Shown piece by piece: positions 16,701 through 23,689 of a stretch of DNA of 32,064 nucleotides. The position numbers were made by a program, and so were the translations under genes. Every line of letters begins with the position of its first letter. Position 1 is the first letter of the stretch. The notes under the pieces were generated by a model. That model saw only the letters and a list, made by a program, of their open reading frames with translations. It was not told where the DNA came from and ran no database searches. Source of the stretch: Candidatus Pacearchaeota archaeon (lineage in GTDB: Archaea; Nanobdellota; Nanobdellia; Pacearchaeales; DTIR01); the NCBI GenBank assembly GCA_016211995.1, contig JACRHU010000045.1, positions 1 to 32,064 on the forward strand, written 5' to 3'.

Positions 16701-18592
16701 TAAAAATTACGACAGCAACAAATCGAGAGTATATGATGACCCCATCTCATAAATTTATGTTTGTAGAGGGCAATAATTTTAGATTTAAAGAAGCTAAGAA
16801 TGCAACAGTAGGTGACCAAATTCCTGTTTTAGAAAATTTTAATTTTAAATTAGGAATAAGCAGCATTGATATAGTTGAATTGTTCAAAGAGAAGCTTACT
16901 GAGAAAGAAAAGAAGGAGATAATTGTTATTGATAATAAAAAAGAACAGAATCTTAATATTTTTTCTGGAATAGCAAATAAATCTTTTAAATTAAGACACA
17001 AATTTTCCCATCATAAAATCCCAGCAATTTTAAATATTAATGAAGACCTAATGAGACTTTTTGGGTATTATTCTGCCGAAGGTTATTCAAGAATAAATAA
17101 ATGGGTTGGACAGGTAAGCTTTAGGATTTGCAATAAAGATATGCAAACCCATATAGAAGAGATAATCAAAAGAGTTTTTGGAATTAAAGCAAGTTTAGGA
17201 GAGGATAATACAAAAATTACAATATGCAGCAAGCTTATCTACTACCTATTTAAAAGTTTAGGGATAGGGAAAGGGGCTTATGACAAAAGGAGTCCAAGAT
17301 TTATTTTTGGTTTAGATGAAAATCTTGTAAGGGAATATATTTCTGCATTTTTTGAAGGCGACGGAAGTGTTATCAAAACCTCTAAAAGAATTGTTTTTTA
17401 TTCTGTTTCGCGAGATTTGTTAGACGATATAGCATTACTTCTTTCAAAATTTCACATTATTGGAAGATATTTTAGAACAGAACCAAGGCTTCCTGGGAAA
17501 AGGGTTTTAGAAAGATATAAAGAATTAAGAAAAAAACCTAAAAAACACACATTAAATCATTTAATTTTGGGAGTTCATGATTCTTTTAAATTAAGCCAAA
17601 TTTTGCATCTCATAAACAGAGAAAGGATAGAGCAAATTAAATATCTAAGACCTGCAGAAAAGAGATATTTAGCATATGGCAGGAAACAAATTTTATTAAA
17701 AACGCAGAGCGATTATTTCATAGACTATGTCAAAAAAGTGGAGGTGATTAGAGACACTAAAAACTCATATTGTGTTGAAATAGAATGGAAGGAGGCAGAA
17801 GATAGGAATGTATTATGGGGAGAACAGATAATTAATACAAGATGCGACGGGGATGAGGCAGCAGTAATGCTCTTGCTTGATATGTTGATTAATTTCTCAA
17901 AGCAGTATCTTCCTGCACATAGGGGTGCGACGCAAGATGCTCCCCTAATCTTAAATGCAAGATTAAGAGTAGGAGAGGTAGATGATATGGTTTTTGATAT
18001 GGAAACTGTTAAAGAGTTTCCTTCTGAGTTATATGAAGCAGCGGAGAGGTTCGCATCTCCTGCCTCTATTAAAGTACCACAAGTTAAGTCTAAACTGCTT
18101 GAAGGGGATAATGCATTTGAGGATATGTTCTACACGCATGAGACTTCTGATATTAATTTAGGAGTTACGTGCAGTGCATATAAAAAATTAGCAACAATGC
18201 AAGAAAAAGTGCAAAAACAAATGTTAATCGTTGAAAAGATTCGAGCAGTTGATGCGGTAGATGTTGCCAAGCTCGTTATAGAAAGGCACCTTATAAGAGA
18301 CATAAGGGGCAATCTAAGAAAATTTTCAATGCAACAATTTAGATGTGTGAAATGCAATGAAAAATATAGAAGACCCCCACTTGCAGGGGTATGCTCTAAA
18401 TGCGGAGGAAAGATAATTTTTACGATTTCTGAGGGAGGAATAATAAAATATCTAGAACCAGCATTGCAACTTGCCACCAAATATGAAGTTCCTGGTTATA
18501 TCAGACAAAGTCTAGAGCTTACAAAGAAGCATATAGAAAGTATTTTTGGAAGAGAAACAGAAAAACAAGAGGCATTGCAAAAATGGTTCTAA
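13769..18592 (+). CDS. polC: DNA polymerase D large subunit DP2, intein-containing
   Basis: 1607 residues, of which 464 form an intein, leaving a 1143-residue catalytic subunit of normal DP2 length. Family landmarks include the N-terminus LNQYFKEIEDKVRVAYSIAQ, SGPIRSAGGTAAA, RPGGFRLRYGRTRTSG, a Cys-rich zinc module (CNKCNAETIYFICENC, ~641-656), the active-site sequence (M)RRD-CDGDEAAVMLLLD split by the intein, HRGATQDAPL, and a second zinc module near 1525-1551. The last residues QEALQKWF make a C-terminal PIP box for PCNA. Start overlaps the HAD stop. Three further copies of the 3' end follow the stop. Confidence 0.95.
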   Translation: MSLNQYFKEIEDKVRVAYSIAQEARNRELDPVSIVEIPLARSLAEKVTALVSVKYPQVNNPELAKRILSLEKEHGQLNPIVSIIIAEEISNEKFCKFRSKLEAIDAGIRIGLAYTTMGVVSSPLEGFTDLKLGKTAKGAEYFKVYFSGPIRSAGGTAAAFCVVLADYLREKFGYAKYDATEQEVKRTVTEVLDYHERITNLQYLPSEKEVEIIARNLPVQVTGEPSEDKEVSNYKDIERIETNLLRSGFCLVIAEGIAQKAAKLIKIIRGLRDKNLSISSWDFLQDITKLQKKEIAEAKPSASSTFIKDIVAGRPIFTHPSRPGGFRLRYGRTRTSGYSAVAIHPSTMILLENFIAIGTQFRMERPGKSAAVVSCDSIEAPLVKLNNGSVINLKEIRDTERFKPEVKEVLYLGDILISYGDFINRNHVLMPVGYTEEQWVSDLKPKTQEKISPSNIDIGQVKKLSQEFNVPLHPAYIFYWSQLCVDDILLLLEWLKYARFENKIILPYERKFDLNKRALEILGVPHIVTTENVVISEKDSLALMLNLGIEKLSEIVEISKNFSKLKVNNGLDFINKVSKFKIKDKAGTFIGARMGRPEKAKLRKLTGSPNVLFPVGEAGGRLRSVQEAAESTVKADFPIYFCNKCNAETIYFICENCGERTGKMYYCKDCDQKIPEKHCHLHGENSVAEFTLKRVDMQNYFNAAVKHLNFQKIEIPEMIKGVKGTSSGTHIPENLAKGFLRAMFNLCVNKDGTIRYDCTELPITYFKPKEIGTPVEKLIELDYIKDINGQKLVNEEQILEIKPHDVILPCCPDSLDENADFVFQNIANFIDSLLVRFYGLKPFYELKRKEDLIGHLVTCIAPHNSACVVGRIIGFSKIQALLASPFMHAAMRRDCVYPTTKLFFYDAKNKEIFYEGLGDYVEKLIKERAETKKIDSFGTLKVDINKKIYALGIDPYTHELKKKKIKYFIKGPETKEWIKITTATNREYMMTPSHKFMFVEGNNFRFKEAKNATVGDQIPVLENFNFKLGISSIDIVELFKEKLTEKEKKEIIVIDNKKEQNLNIFSGIANKSFKLRHKFSHHKIPAILNINEDLMRLFGYYSAEGYSRINKWVGQVSFRICNKDMQTHIEEIIKRVFGIKASLGEDNTKITICSKLIYYLFKSLGIGKGAYDKRSPRFIFGLDENLVREYISAFFEGDGSVIKTSKRIVFYSVSRDLLDDIALLLSKFHIIGRYFRTEPRLPGKRVLERYKELRKKPKKHTLNHLILGVHDSFKLSQILHLINRERIEQIKYLRPAEKRYLAYGRKQILLKTQSDYFIDYVKKVEVIRDTKNSYCVEIEWKEAEDRNVLWGEQIINTRCDGDEAAVMLLLDMLINFSKQYLPAHRGATQDAPLILNARLRVGEVDDMVFDMETVKEFPSELYEAAERFASPASIKVPQVKSKLLEGDNAFEDMFYTHETSDINLGVTCSAYKKLATMQEKVQKQMLIVEKIRAVDAVDVAKLVIERHLIRDIRGNLRKFSMQQFRCVKCNEKYRRPPLAGVCSKCGGKIIFTISEGGIIKYLEPALQLATKYEVPGYIRQSLELTKKHIESIFGRETEKQEALQKWF
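16451..17842 (+). mobile_element. Intein with LAGLIDADG homing endonuclease in DP2
   Basis: Residues 895-1358 of the DP2 frame, 464 residues, inserted between RRD and CDGDE of the polymerase active site, a known DP2 intein site. Splicing block A is CVYPTTKLFFYD (Cys1) and block B is MMTPSHKF (Thr97, His100). The endonuclease has two LAGLIDADG-type motifs, MRLFGYYSAEG (~201-211) and REYISAFFEGDG (~294-305), both with acidic residues. Block F is YCVEIEWKEAEDRNVLWG. The expected terminal Asn or Gln is absent: the end reads IINTR before the +1 Cys. Homing activity is likely intact on motif evidence; the splicing mechanism is unclear. Confidence 0.9.
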
Positions 18593-18739
18593 ATATATTT
18601 GAGAAACAGAAAAACAAGAGGCATTGCAAAAATGGTTCTAAATATATTTGAGAAACAGAAAAACAAGAGGCATTGCAAAAATGGTTCTAAATATATTTGA
18701 GAAACAGAAAAACAAGAAGCTCTTCAAAAATGGTTTTAG
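18552..18739 (+). repeat. Tandem copies of the DP2 3' end (PIP-box repeat)
   Basis: Three identical 49-bp units (18552-18600, 18601-18649, 18650-18698) begin GAGAAACAGAAAAACAAGAG. The first contains the DP2 C-terminal codons and stop. A fourth, diverged unit (18699-18739) still encodes ETEKQEALQKWF and a stop, but with several synonymous changes (GCA to GCT, TTG to CTT, TTC to TTT, TAA to TAG). Since 49 is not a multiple of 3, the later copies are not in frame after readthrough. Confidence 0.9.
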
Positions 18740-18752
18740 TCAGTTAATCAAA

Positions 18753-18760
18753 ATTTAAAT
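18753..18760 (+). promoter_or_regulatory. TATA box of the SLH/FAD surface protein
   Basis: ATTTAAAT lies 23-30 nt before the ATG at 18783; leaderless arrangement. Confidence 0.5.
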
Positions 18761-18782
18761 AGTTTATTTTGTTCTTCATAGA

Positions 18783-21590
18783 ATGCAAGAAAGAGGCCAG
18801 GTTTCATTTTATATTGTATTATTCTTTTTTTTAGTTCTCCTAGCTATTGGTGCAATTATTTTTTTCTCAAAGCAGAATGTAGAAAAATTTGAAATTATTT
18901 CAATAGATAAAAATAAAGTTTATATCAAGAATATAGGAAAAATTTCCCTTCAAGATATAACTTTCTTTTCAGAAGAGGAAAATATAGGATATCTAGGGCC
19001 TTCGTCAGTAGAGCCGGGAGAGATATCGACTTTTAATCTTTATTCTTCTCAATATTCCAGAAAAATCAATATTACAATATCTACCTCTACACAATCAGAA
19101 ATTAGAGAAGTATATGTCTATTTTAAGAATAGAACAGTTTCTTCTACGAGCAATTTGACTAATTTTACCAGTAATCAGACAAATACAAATAAGACAAGCC
19201 CAATATGCATAGCTCATGAAGAAATCTGTGATAATATAGATAATGATTGTGATACTCAAATTGATGAAGGTTGCAATTGTATTGATGGAGCAATACAGTT
19301 GTGTGGGAGTAATGTTGGAGACTGTAGGTATGGTAGTCAGACTTGTTCAAATGGTCAGTGGCAAGAGTGTACGGGCAATATTGAGCCTACAACAGAAATC
19401 TGTGATGGAAATGATAATAATTGTGACGGTAGTACTGATGAAGGATGCTCTTGTATAACCGGTCAAAATATAACTTGTGGAATTAATGTTGGTAATTGCA
19501 AATCCGGAATTCAAAGCTGTGTAGATGGTCAATGGGATAGTTGTACAGGCAATATTCAACCAATAACAGAGATATGTGGTAATGGTCTTGATGAAAATTG
19601 TGATGGTTCTGATCTTCCTTGCCCTGAAAAAATTTATGATGTTATTGTTGTTGGTGGCTCATCAAGTGGAGTTGCAGCTGCAATTCAGTCAGCAAGGCTT
19701 GGTGCAAAAACAGTATTAATTGAAGAGACAGATTGGCTTGGTGGAATGTATTCTGCAGCAGGAGTTTCTGGATTTGATGGAAATCCTTCAGTAGGACCAG
19801 ACCCCATAACTGGAAGCGGATGGGTTGGACACACTTCAGCAATGACCACCGGAATATTCAAAGAAGTTGTTGATAAAATAAGAGACTATTATAAAAACAA
19901 GGGCCTCTCAAATTGGAGTAATCCAGGTAATTGTAGTGTTTCTTATATGTGCTTTGAACCACATGTTGCAGATCAAGTACTTAAGCAAATGGTTTTATCC
20001 ACAAAAAATTTAGATATTTTTTATAAAACAGAAGTCATAACTGTTTTAAAAAATGAAAGCACAGTACTTGGAGTTAAAACAAAAGATATAAATGGAATTC
20101 AAAATACATTCAAAGCAGCTGTAACAATTGATGCGACAGAATATGGTGACATTATTGGTCTTTCAGGAGCCAAATATAAATTAGGGAGGGAATCAAGAGC
20201 AGAAACAAATGAACCCCACGCACCACAGACAACAGATTTATGCACTAATCCTTATACTTTTGTTCTTATTCTAAAAGATTATAGAGTAAATAAAACAATA
20301 AGCAAACCAGCAGATTATGTAGCATCGAGGTATGAATGTAGCATTAAGCATCCTGGCTGTCCAAATGCAACTTATTCGTGGGACGAATTTGTAAGATATT
20401 TAAGATTAACTCCAAATAAAATTGCAATAAACTGGCCGGCGCATGTTTATGGAAATGATTTTTTAGGTAGCAATATAATAACTGTTTCAAAAGAGCAGAG
20501 AAAAAAAGAGTTTGAGAAATCAAAAAATTATTCACTAGGGTTTTTGTATTATATCCAAACTGTTTTAGGAAAAAATACCTGGGGCATTGCAGACGATGAA
20601 TATAGTACTGCTGACAAATTGCCTTTAATTCCATATATTAGGGAGAGCAGAAGAATAGTCGGATTAATAAAAATTAAAGAGCAGGATATTTCGGCATCTC
20701 TCTCTTCTGGACCAAGAGCCCTATTAAGAAACGATTCAATTGCAATAGGGGATTATCCAATAGATCTTCATAAATGTTCTATATCTGATACAGGAACAGG
20801 TATTCTTACATGGCCCTTCCAAATACCTTATGGTTCGCTTATTCCTTTAGATATGGATGGGTTAATTGCAGCTGAAAAAAGTATTTCGCAAACACATATA
20901 GCATCAGGAGCAACAAGATTACAACCAGTTGTCACATTAATAGGCCAGGCAGCTGGTGCAGCAGCTGCTTTATCAGCACAACAAAATGTGCAACCAAGAG
21001 ATTTAAATGTACGAGAAATTCAAGAAAAACTTCTTGACTCAGGAGATGCGCTTTATTATTATGCTGATATTTATCCTTCTAATCCTTATTTTAAAGCAAT
21101 TCAAACTTTAGCATTAGACGGAATAATTATCGGAGAAGCAGGCACATATAATTTTAATTCACTTAACAATGTTTCAAGAAGTGTTCTCGCGATATTAATA
21201 GCAAGGGCATTCAAATTCCAGAATAATTTAACAAAGAATAGTTTTATTGATGTTCCTTTAACTTACAGAACATATAATGAAATAGAAGCTTTATATGGTC
21301 GGAATATAACCTCTGGTTGTATTTTAAATTCAACTGGTAGATATTATTGTCCTGAAAATAATGCAACGAGGATGGAGGCAGTTATTTTTATAGTCAAAGC
21401 AATGAATCTTAATTTAATTAATCCATCTAATCCTTCATTCTCAGATGTTCCATCATCATATTCTGCTTACCAGTATATAGAAACCGCACTTGCAAATGGA
21501 ATTATAACCAAAACAGAAAAATTTAGACCTGAAGATCCTATTAAAATGATAGAATTGGCTGCGATTATTTATAATGCTCTATACTCTTAG
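18783..21590 (+). CDS. Surface protein: pilin-like signal, MopE repeats, FAD oxidoreductase, SLH repeats
   Basis: 935 residues in clear modules. Residues 1-28 (ERGQVSFYIVLFFFLVLLAIGAIIFF) form a signal/anchor like archaeal class III (pilin-type) signals. Residues ~116-139 carry five N-x-T sequons. Residues ~146-280 hold three MopE-type Cys/Asp repeats (EICDNIDNDCDTQIDEGC and relatives), probable Ca2+ or metal sites. Residues ~284-760 are an FAD-dependent oxidoreductase (YDVIVVGGSSSGVAAAIQSARLGAKTVLIE, DWLGGM, and IGQAAGAAAALSA near the C-terminal FAD segment). Residues ~785-935 hold two or more SLH-like units (FIDVPLTYRTYNEIEAL, FSDVPSSYSAYQYIETALANGII). Probably an extracellular enzyme attached to the cell envelope; substrate unknown. 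Confidence 0.85.
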   Translation: MQERGQVSFYIVLFFFLVLLAIGAIIFFSKQNVEKFEIISIDKNKVYIKNIGKISLQDITFFSEEENIGYLGPSSVEPGEISTFNLYSSQYSRKINITISTSTQSEIREVYVYFKNRTVSSTSNLTNFTSNQTNTNKTSPICIAHEEICDNIDNDCDTQIDEGCNCIDGAIQLCGSNVGDCRYGSQTCSNGQWQECTGNIEPTTEICDGNDNNCDGSTDEGCSCITGQNITCGINVGNCKSGIQSCVDGQWDSCTGNIQPITEICGNGLDENCDGSDLPCPEKIYDVIVVGGSSSGVAAAIQSARLGAKTVLIEETDWLGGMYSAAGVSGFDGNPSVGPDPITGSGWVGHTSAMTTGIFKEVVDKIRDYYKNKGLSNWSNPGNCSVSYMCFEPHVADQVLKQMVLSTKNLDIFYKTEVITVLKNESTVLGVKTKDINGIQNTFKAAVTIDATEYGDIIGLSGAKYKLGRESRAETNEPHAPQTTDLCTNPYTFVLILKDYRVNKTISKPADYVASRYECSIKHPGCPNATYSWDEFVRYLRLTPNKIAINWPAHVYGNDFLGSNIITVSKEQRKKEFEKSKNYSLGFLYYIQTVLGKNTWGIADDEYSTADKLPLIPYIRESRRIVGLIKIKEQDISASLSSGPRALLRNDSIAIGDYPIDLHKCSISDTGTGILTWPFQIPYGSLIPLDMDGLIAAEKSISQTHIASGATRLQPVVTLIGQAAGAAAALSAQQNVQPRDLNVREIQEKLLDSGDALYYYADIYPSNPYFKAIQTLALDGIIIGEAGTYNFNSLNNVSRSVLAILIARAFKFQNNLTKNSFIDVPLTYRTYNEIEALYGRNITSGCILNSTGRYYCPENNATRMEAVIFIVKAMNLNLINPSNPSFSDVPSSYSAYQYIETALANGIITKTEKFRPEDPIKMIELAAIIYNALYS

Positions 21591-21601
21591 ATATTAATGC
21601 A

Positions 21602-21640
21602 GAATTGGCTGTGATTATTTATAATGCATTATACCTTTAA
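21602..21640 (+). repeat. Diverged copy of the SLH-protein gene 3' end
   Basis: AGAATTGGCTGTGATTATTT and the following bases repeat the gene end at 21552-21590 with a few changes. The gene ends ELAAIIYNALYS and the copy would encode ELAVIIYNALYL plus a stop. It is out of frame with the gene. Its stop overlaps the stop codon of the convergent TctA-like gene. Confidence 0.75.
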
Positions 21641-22830
21641 AGATAGTATAAAATTACAGGAAGCATTATACAACCCATCAAATGCATTTTTCTTATTCCT
21701 TTTATTTGGCAGAGAATTCCTAATGCTGTTGCGGTGACTAGAACAATCAATCCAAGCCATCCTGAAAATATAACAGACATTAATATAAGAAATAATAAGA
21801 TAAATAAAGAAGTTTTTGAGTAATTTATCTTTTCTATATTTTTTGCAAATATCTTTGCAATTAGCAATGCAAGGACAAATGAAATTCCTCCAACAATAAT
21901 CATTATTAAACTAAACATGATTAAATATTTTAGAGAAAAAGTTTCTAGTAGCTTTGATACAACAATCGCTGTTCCGCTTCGTGGTTTGCTTATTGCATAG
22001 ATTGCAACAAAATTTAGTGCTGTTACTAAAGTGCTTATACTTCCTAGTAAGACAAGAAATCCTCTTCTGCTTATTTTTCCACCCATATCAGAGCCCAGGA
22101 CAGCAGCCTGGCTTGCTCCTAGTCCAGGAAGGAAACTGCAAAAGAATGAGGCAATAACTGAGGCTCCAAGGATTTTTGTTGTTTCTTTTTTCTCTATTCC
22201 CAATTCAGAAATTTTTTGTTTTGGCAATCTTACTTTTTGTTGTATAGTTATAAAAAGCATGCTTGTTCCAAATAATCCTGTTAGAAGTGGAAAAAGAGGC
22301 TGCTTCATTGGTAAACTTAAAGTTGCAAGCCCAAGAATTCCTGACAGACCGAATATGAAAAATGCAAGAAATTTTTTTCTATCAGATAAAATTAGAAATA
22401 AAGAAGCCAGAATTAGAATAAAAAACATATATTTCTTTGCAGGCCCATAAATTACTGGCAAACTAATCAAAGAAATAGGAACAAGTATTATCAATAATAA
22501 TAAACCAAGATAACAACCAATTAGAGCAAGCCTTACTGCAGCATAACCATTGCCTTTCATTAATAGCTTGTGTCCAGGTAAAATGCTTAGTGCTGTCTCA
22601 TCATTTGGAGCTGAAAGAAAAATACTTGGAATAAAATCAAAGAAAGAATGTGAAATTGACATTGAAATAATAAAGCAGACTAGAGCGACTACAGAAAAAT
22701 ATTGCAATAAGAAAGCAGAACTTGTTAAAAGAAGAAGAGCAACAAAATTTATATGGATTCCTGGCATCAGGCCAGTAAACAAGCCAGCAAGAATTCCCAG
22801 AAAAACAACAAGAAAAATTTCAAAAAGCAT
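21637..22830 (-). CDS. TctA-family (COG1784) integral membrane permease-like protein
   Basis: 397 residues with about ten hydrophobic segments. The N-terminal LGILAGLFTGLMPGIHIN and the internal FLPGLGASQAAVLGSDMGG are the paired conserved motifs of the archaeal TctA/DUF112 family, related to tripartite tricarboxylate transporter permeases. No substrate-binding or small-subunit partner is encoded nearby, so transport of carboxylates is only suggested. It starts one base after the stop of the OB-fold gene, probably in one transcript with it. Confidence 0.8.
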   Translation of the reverse strand: MLFEIFLVVFLGILAGLFTGLMPGIHINFVALLLLTSSAFLLQYFSVVALVCFIISMSISHSFFDFIPSIFLSAPNDETALSILPGHKLLMKGNGYAAVRLALIGCYLGLLLLIILVPISLISLPVIYGPAKKYMFFILILASLFLILSDRKKFLAFFIFGLSGILGLATLSLPMKQPLFPLLTGLFGTSMLFITIQQKVRLPKQKISELGIEKKETTKILGASVIASFFCSFLPGLGASQAAVLGSDMGGKISRRGFLVLLGSISTLVTALNFVAIYAISKPRSGTAIVVSKLLETFSLKYLIMFSLIMIIVGGISFVLALLIAKIFAKNIEKINYSKTSLFILLFLILMSVIFSGWLGLIVLVTATALGILCQIKGIRKMHLMGCIMLPVILYYL

Positions 22831-22831
22831 T

Positions 22832-23164
22832 TTAAATCTCTTTGATTTTTTGTGCCTCTATTTCTAAACTACTTCTATATCTTACTACTTTTCCCTGTAT
22901 TTCCAATTCTGCACCTTTTGTTAAGTTTGCTTTAGTATATATCACTGCACTTATTGATTCTGTTCCATCATTTATATTAAGAATTTGCATTCCTTCCAAG
23001 CTCCTTATTTCTGTCAAATTTCCTTTTATTTTTACATAGCTGTCTGTCATTTTATCATTTATTTCAGAAATCTTTACAAGCTTTGGTTCTAAATTCTGAG
23101 ATAAGAAGAGAAGTAAAATTATTCCAACAAAAGAAATTATTAAAGAAACTTTCTCAAGACTCAT
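22832..23164 (-). CDS. Membrane-anchored OB-fold protein
   Basis: 110 residues: a single N-terminal membrane segment (VSLIISFVGIILLLFLS, residues ~6-22), then an OB-fold (DSYVKIKGNLTEIRSLEGMQILNINDGTESISAVIYTKANLTKGAELEIQGKVVRYRSSLEIEAQKI). The fold resembles tRNA-anticodon-type and BOF-like OB domains. Because it follows a membrane anchor, it probably faces outward and may bind something other than nucleic acid. Genes on both sides are on the same strand with gaps of 1 and 6 nt. Confidence 0.72.
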   Translation of the reverse strand: MSLEKVSLIISFVGIILLLFLSQNLEPKLVKISEINDKMTDSYVKIKGNLTEIRSLEGMQILNINDGTESISAVIYTKANLTKGAELEIQGKVVRYRSSLEIEAQKIKEI

Positions 23165-23170
23165 TCTTAT

Positions 23171-23593
23171 TTATTCTTTTATCCTTTTTTCTCTTTCTGG
23201 TTCAATAAGCCAAAGCTGCAATACAATTAATGATAGGATTGTAGTAGTCACGGCAACCAGATATAGTTGTGCACCAGCAGCTATTCCTATTGCAGAAACA
23301 ACCCAAATACTTGCTGCAGTTGTTAAACCATGAACTTGTCTTCCGCTCGCGATTATTGCTCCTGCTCCTAAGAAACCGATACCAGTTATTATTCCTGCTG
23401 CGAGCCTTGCAGGATCTGCATTTCCAAACCCATACATTCCAACAATAGTAATTAGCGCTGAACCCATGCAAACAAGAATATGCGTTCTTAGTCCTGCTGT
23501 CTTTCCTCTTCTTTCTCTTTCATAGCCTATGGCTGCTCCTAAAATTGAGGCAATAACCAATCTTAGTACTAAGTCAACTTCTGATGCCACCAT
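23171..23593 (-). CDS. MgtC/SapB-family membrane protein
   Basis: The track starts this ORF at 23827, but that extension overlaps the divergent tyrS gene and is not family-like. I take ATG 23593 (MVASEVDLVLRL), giving 140 residues, the size of a membrane-only MgtC. Motifs: RLVIASILGAAIGYERERRGKTAGLRTHILVCMGSALITIVG, then GIGFLGAGAI and GLTTAASIWVVSAIGIAAG, with four to five hydrophobic segments. The C-terminal ACT-like domain of longer relatives is absent. Family members are linked to magnesium stress and membrane potential; function in archaea is undefined. It leads the minus-strand run with the OB-fold and TctA-like genes. Confidence 0.88.
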   Translation of the reverse strand: MVASEVDLVLRLVIASILGAAIGYERERRGKTAGLRTHILVCMGSALITIVGMYGFGNADPARLAAGIITGIGFLGAGAIIASGRQVHGLTTAASIWVVSAIGIAAGAQLYLVAVTTTILSLIVLQLWLIEPEREKRIKE

Positions 23594-23660
23594 TTTATCT
23601 CTTTTTATAAATTTTTTATTATTTTTATATCTTTCTAAAGCCCAAAAGGATATAGAAAGG

Positions 23661-23668
23661 TTTAAGTA
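23661..23668 (+). promoter_or_regulatory. TATA box of tyrS
   Basis: TTTAAGTA lies 22-29 nt before the ATG at 23690; leaderless arrangement. Confidence 0.45.
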
Positions 23669-23689
23669 TGCCCCCTTTTTGTTTTTTGT

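Noticed and set aside
13769-18592. DP2 as a fusion or frameshifted gene because of its 1607 residues
   Set aside because: The excess length is fully explained by the 464-residue intein.
18552-18739. CRISPR-like tandem repeat
   Set aside because: Units are directly adjacent without spacers and derive from the DP2 3' end.
22031-22450. 139-residue plus-strand ORF opposite the TctA-like gene
   Set aside because: Antisense to a membrane protein with recognisable family motifs; no promoter or homology.
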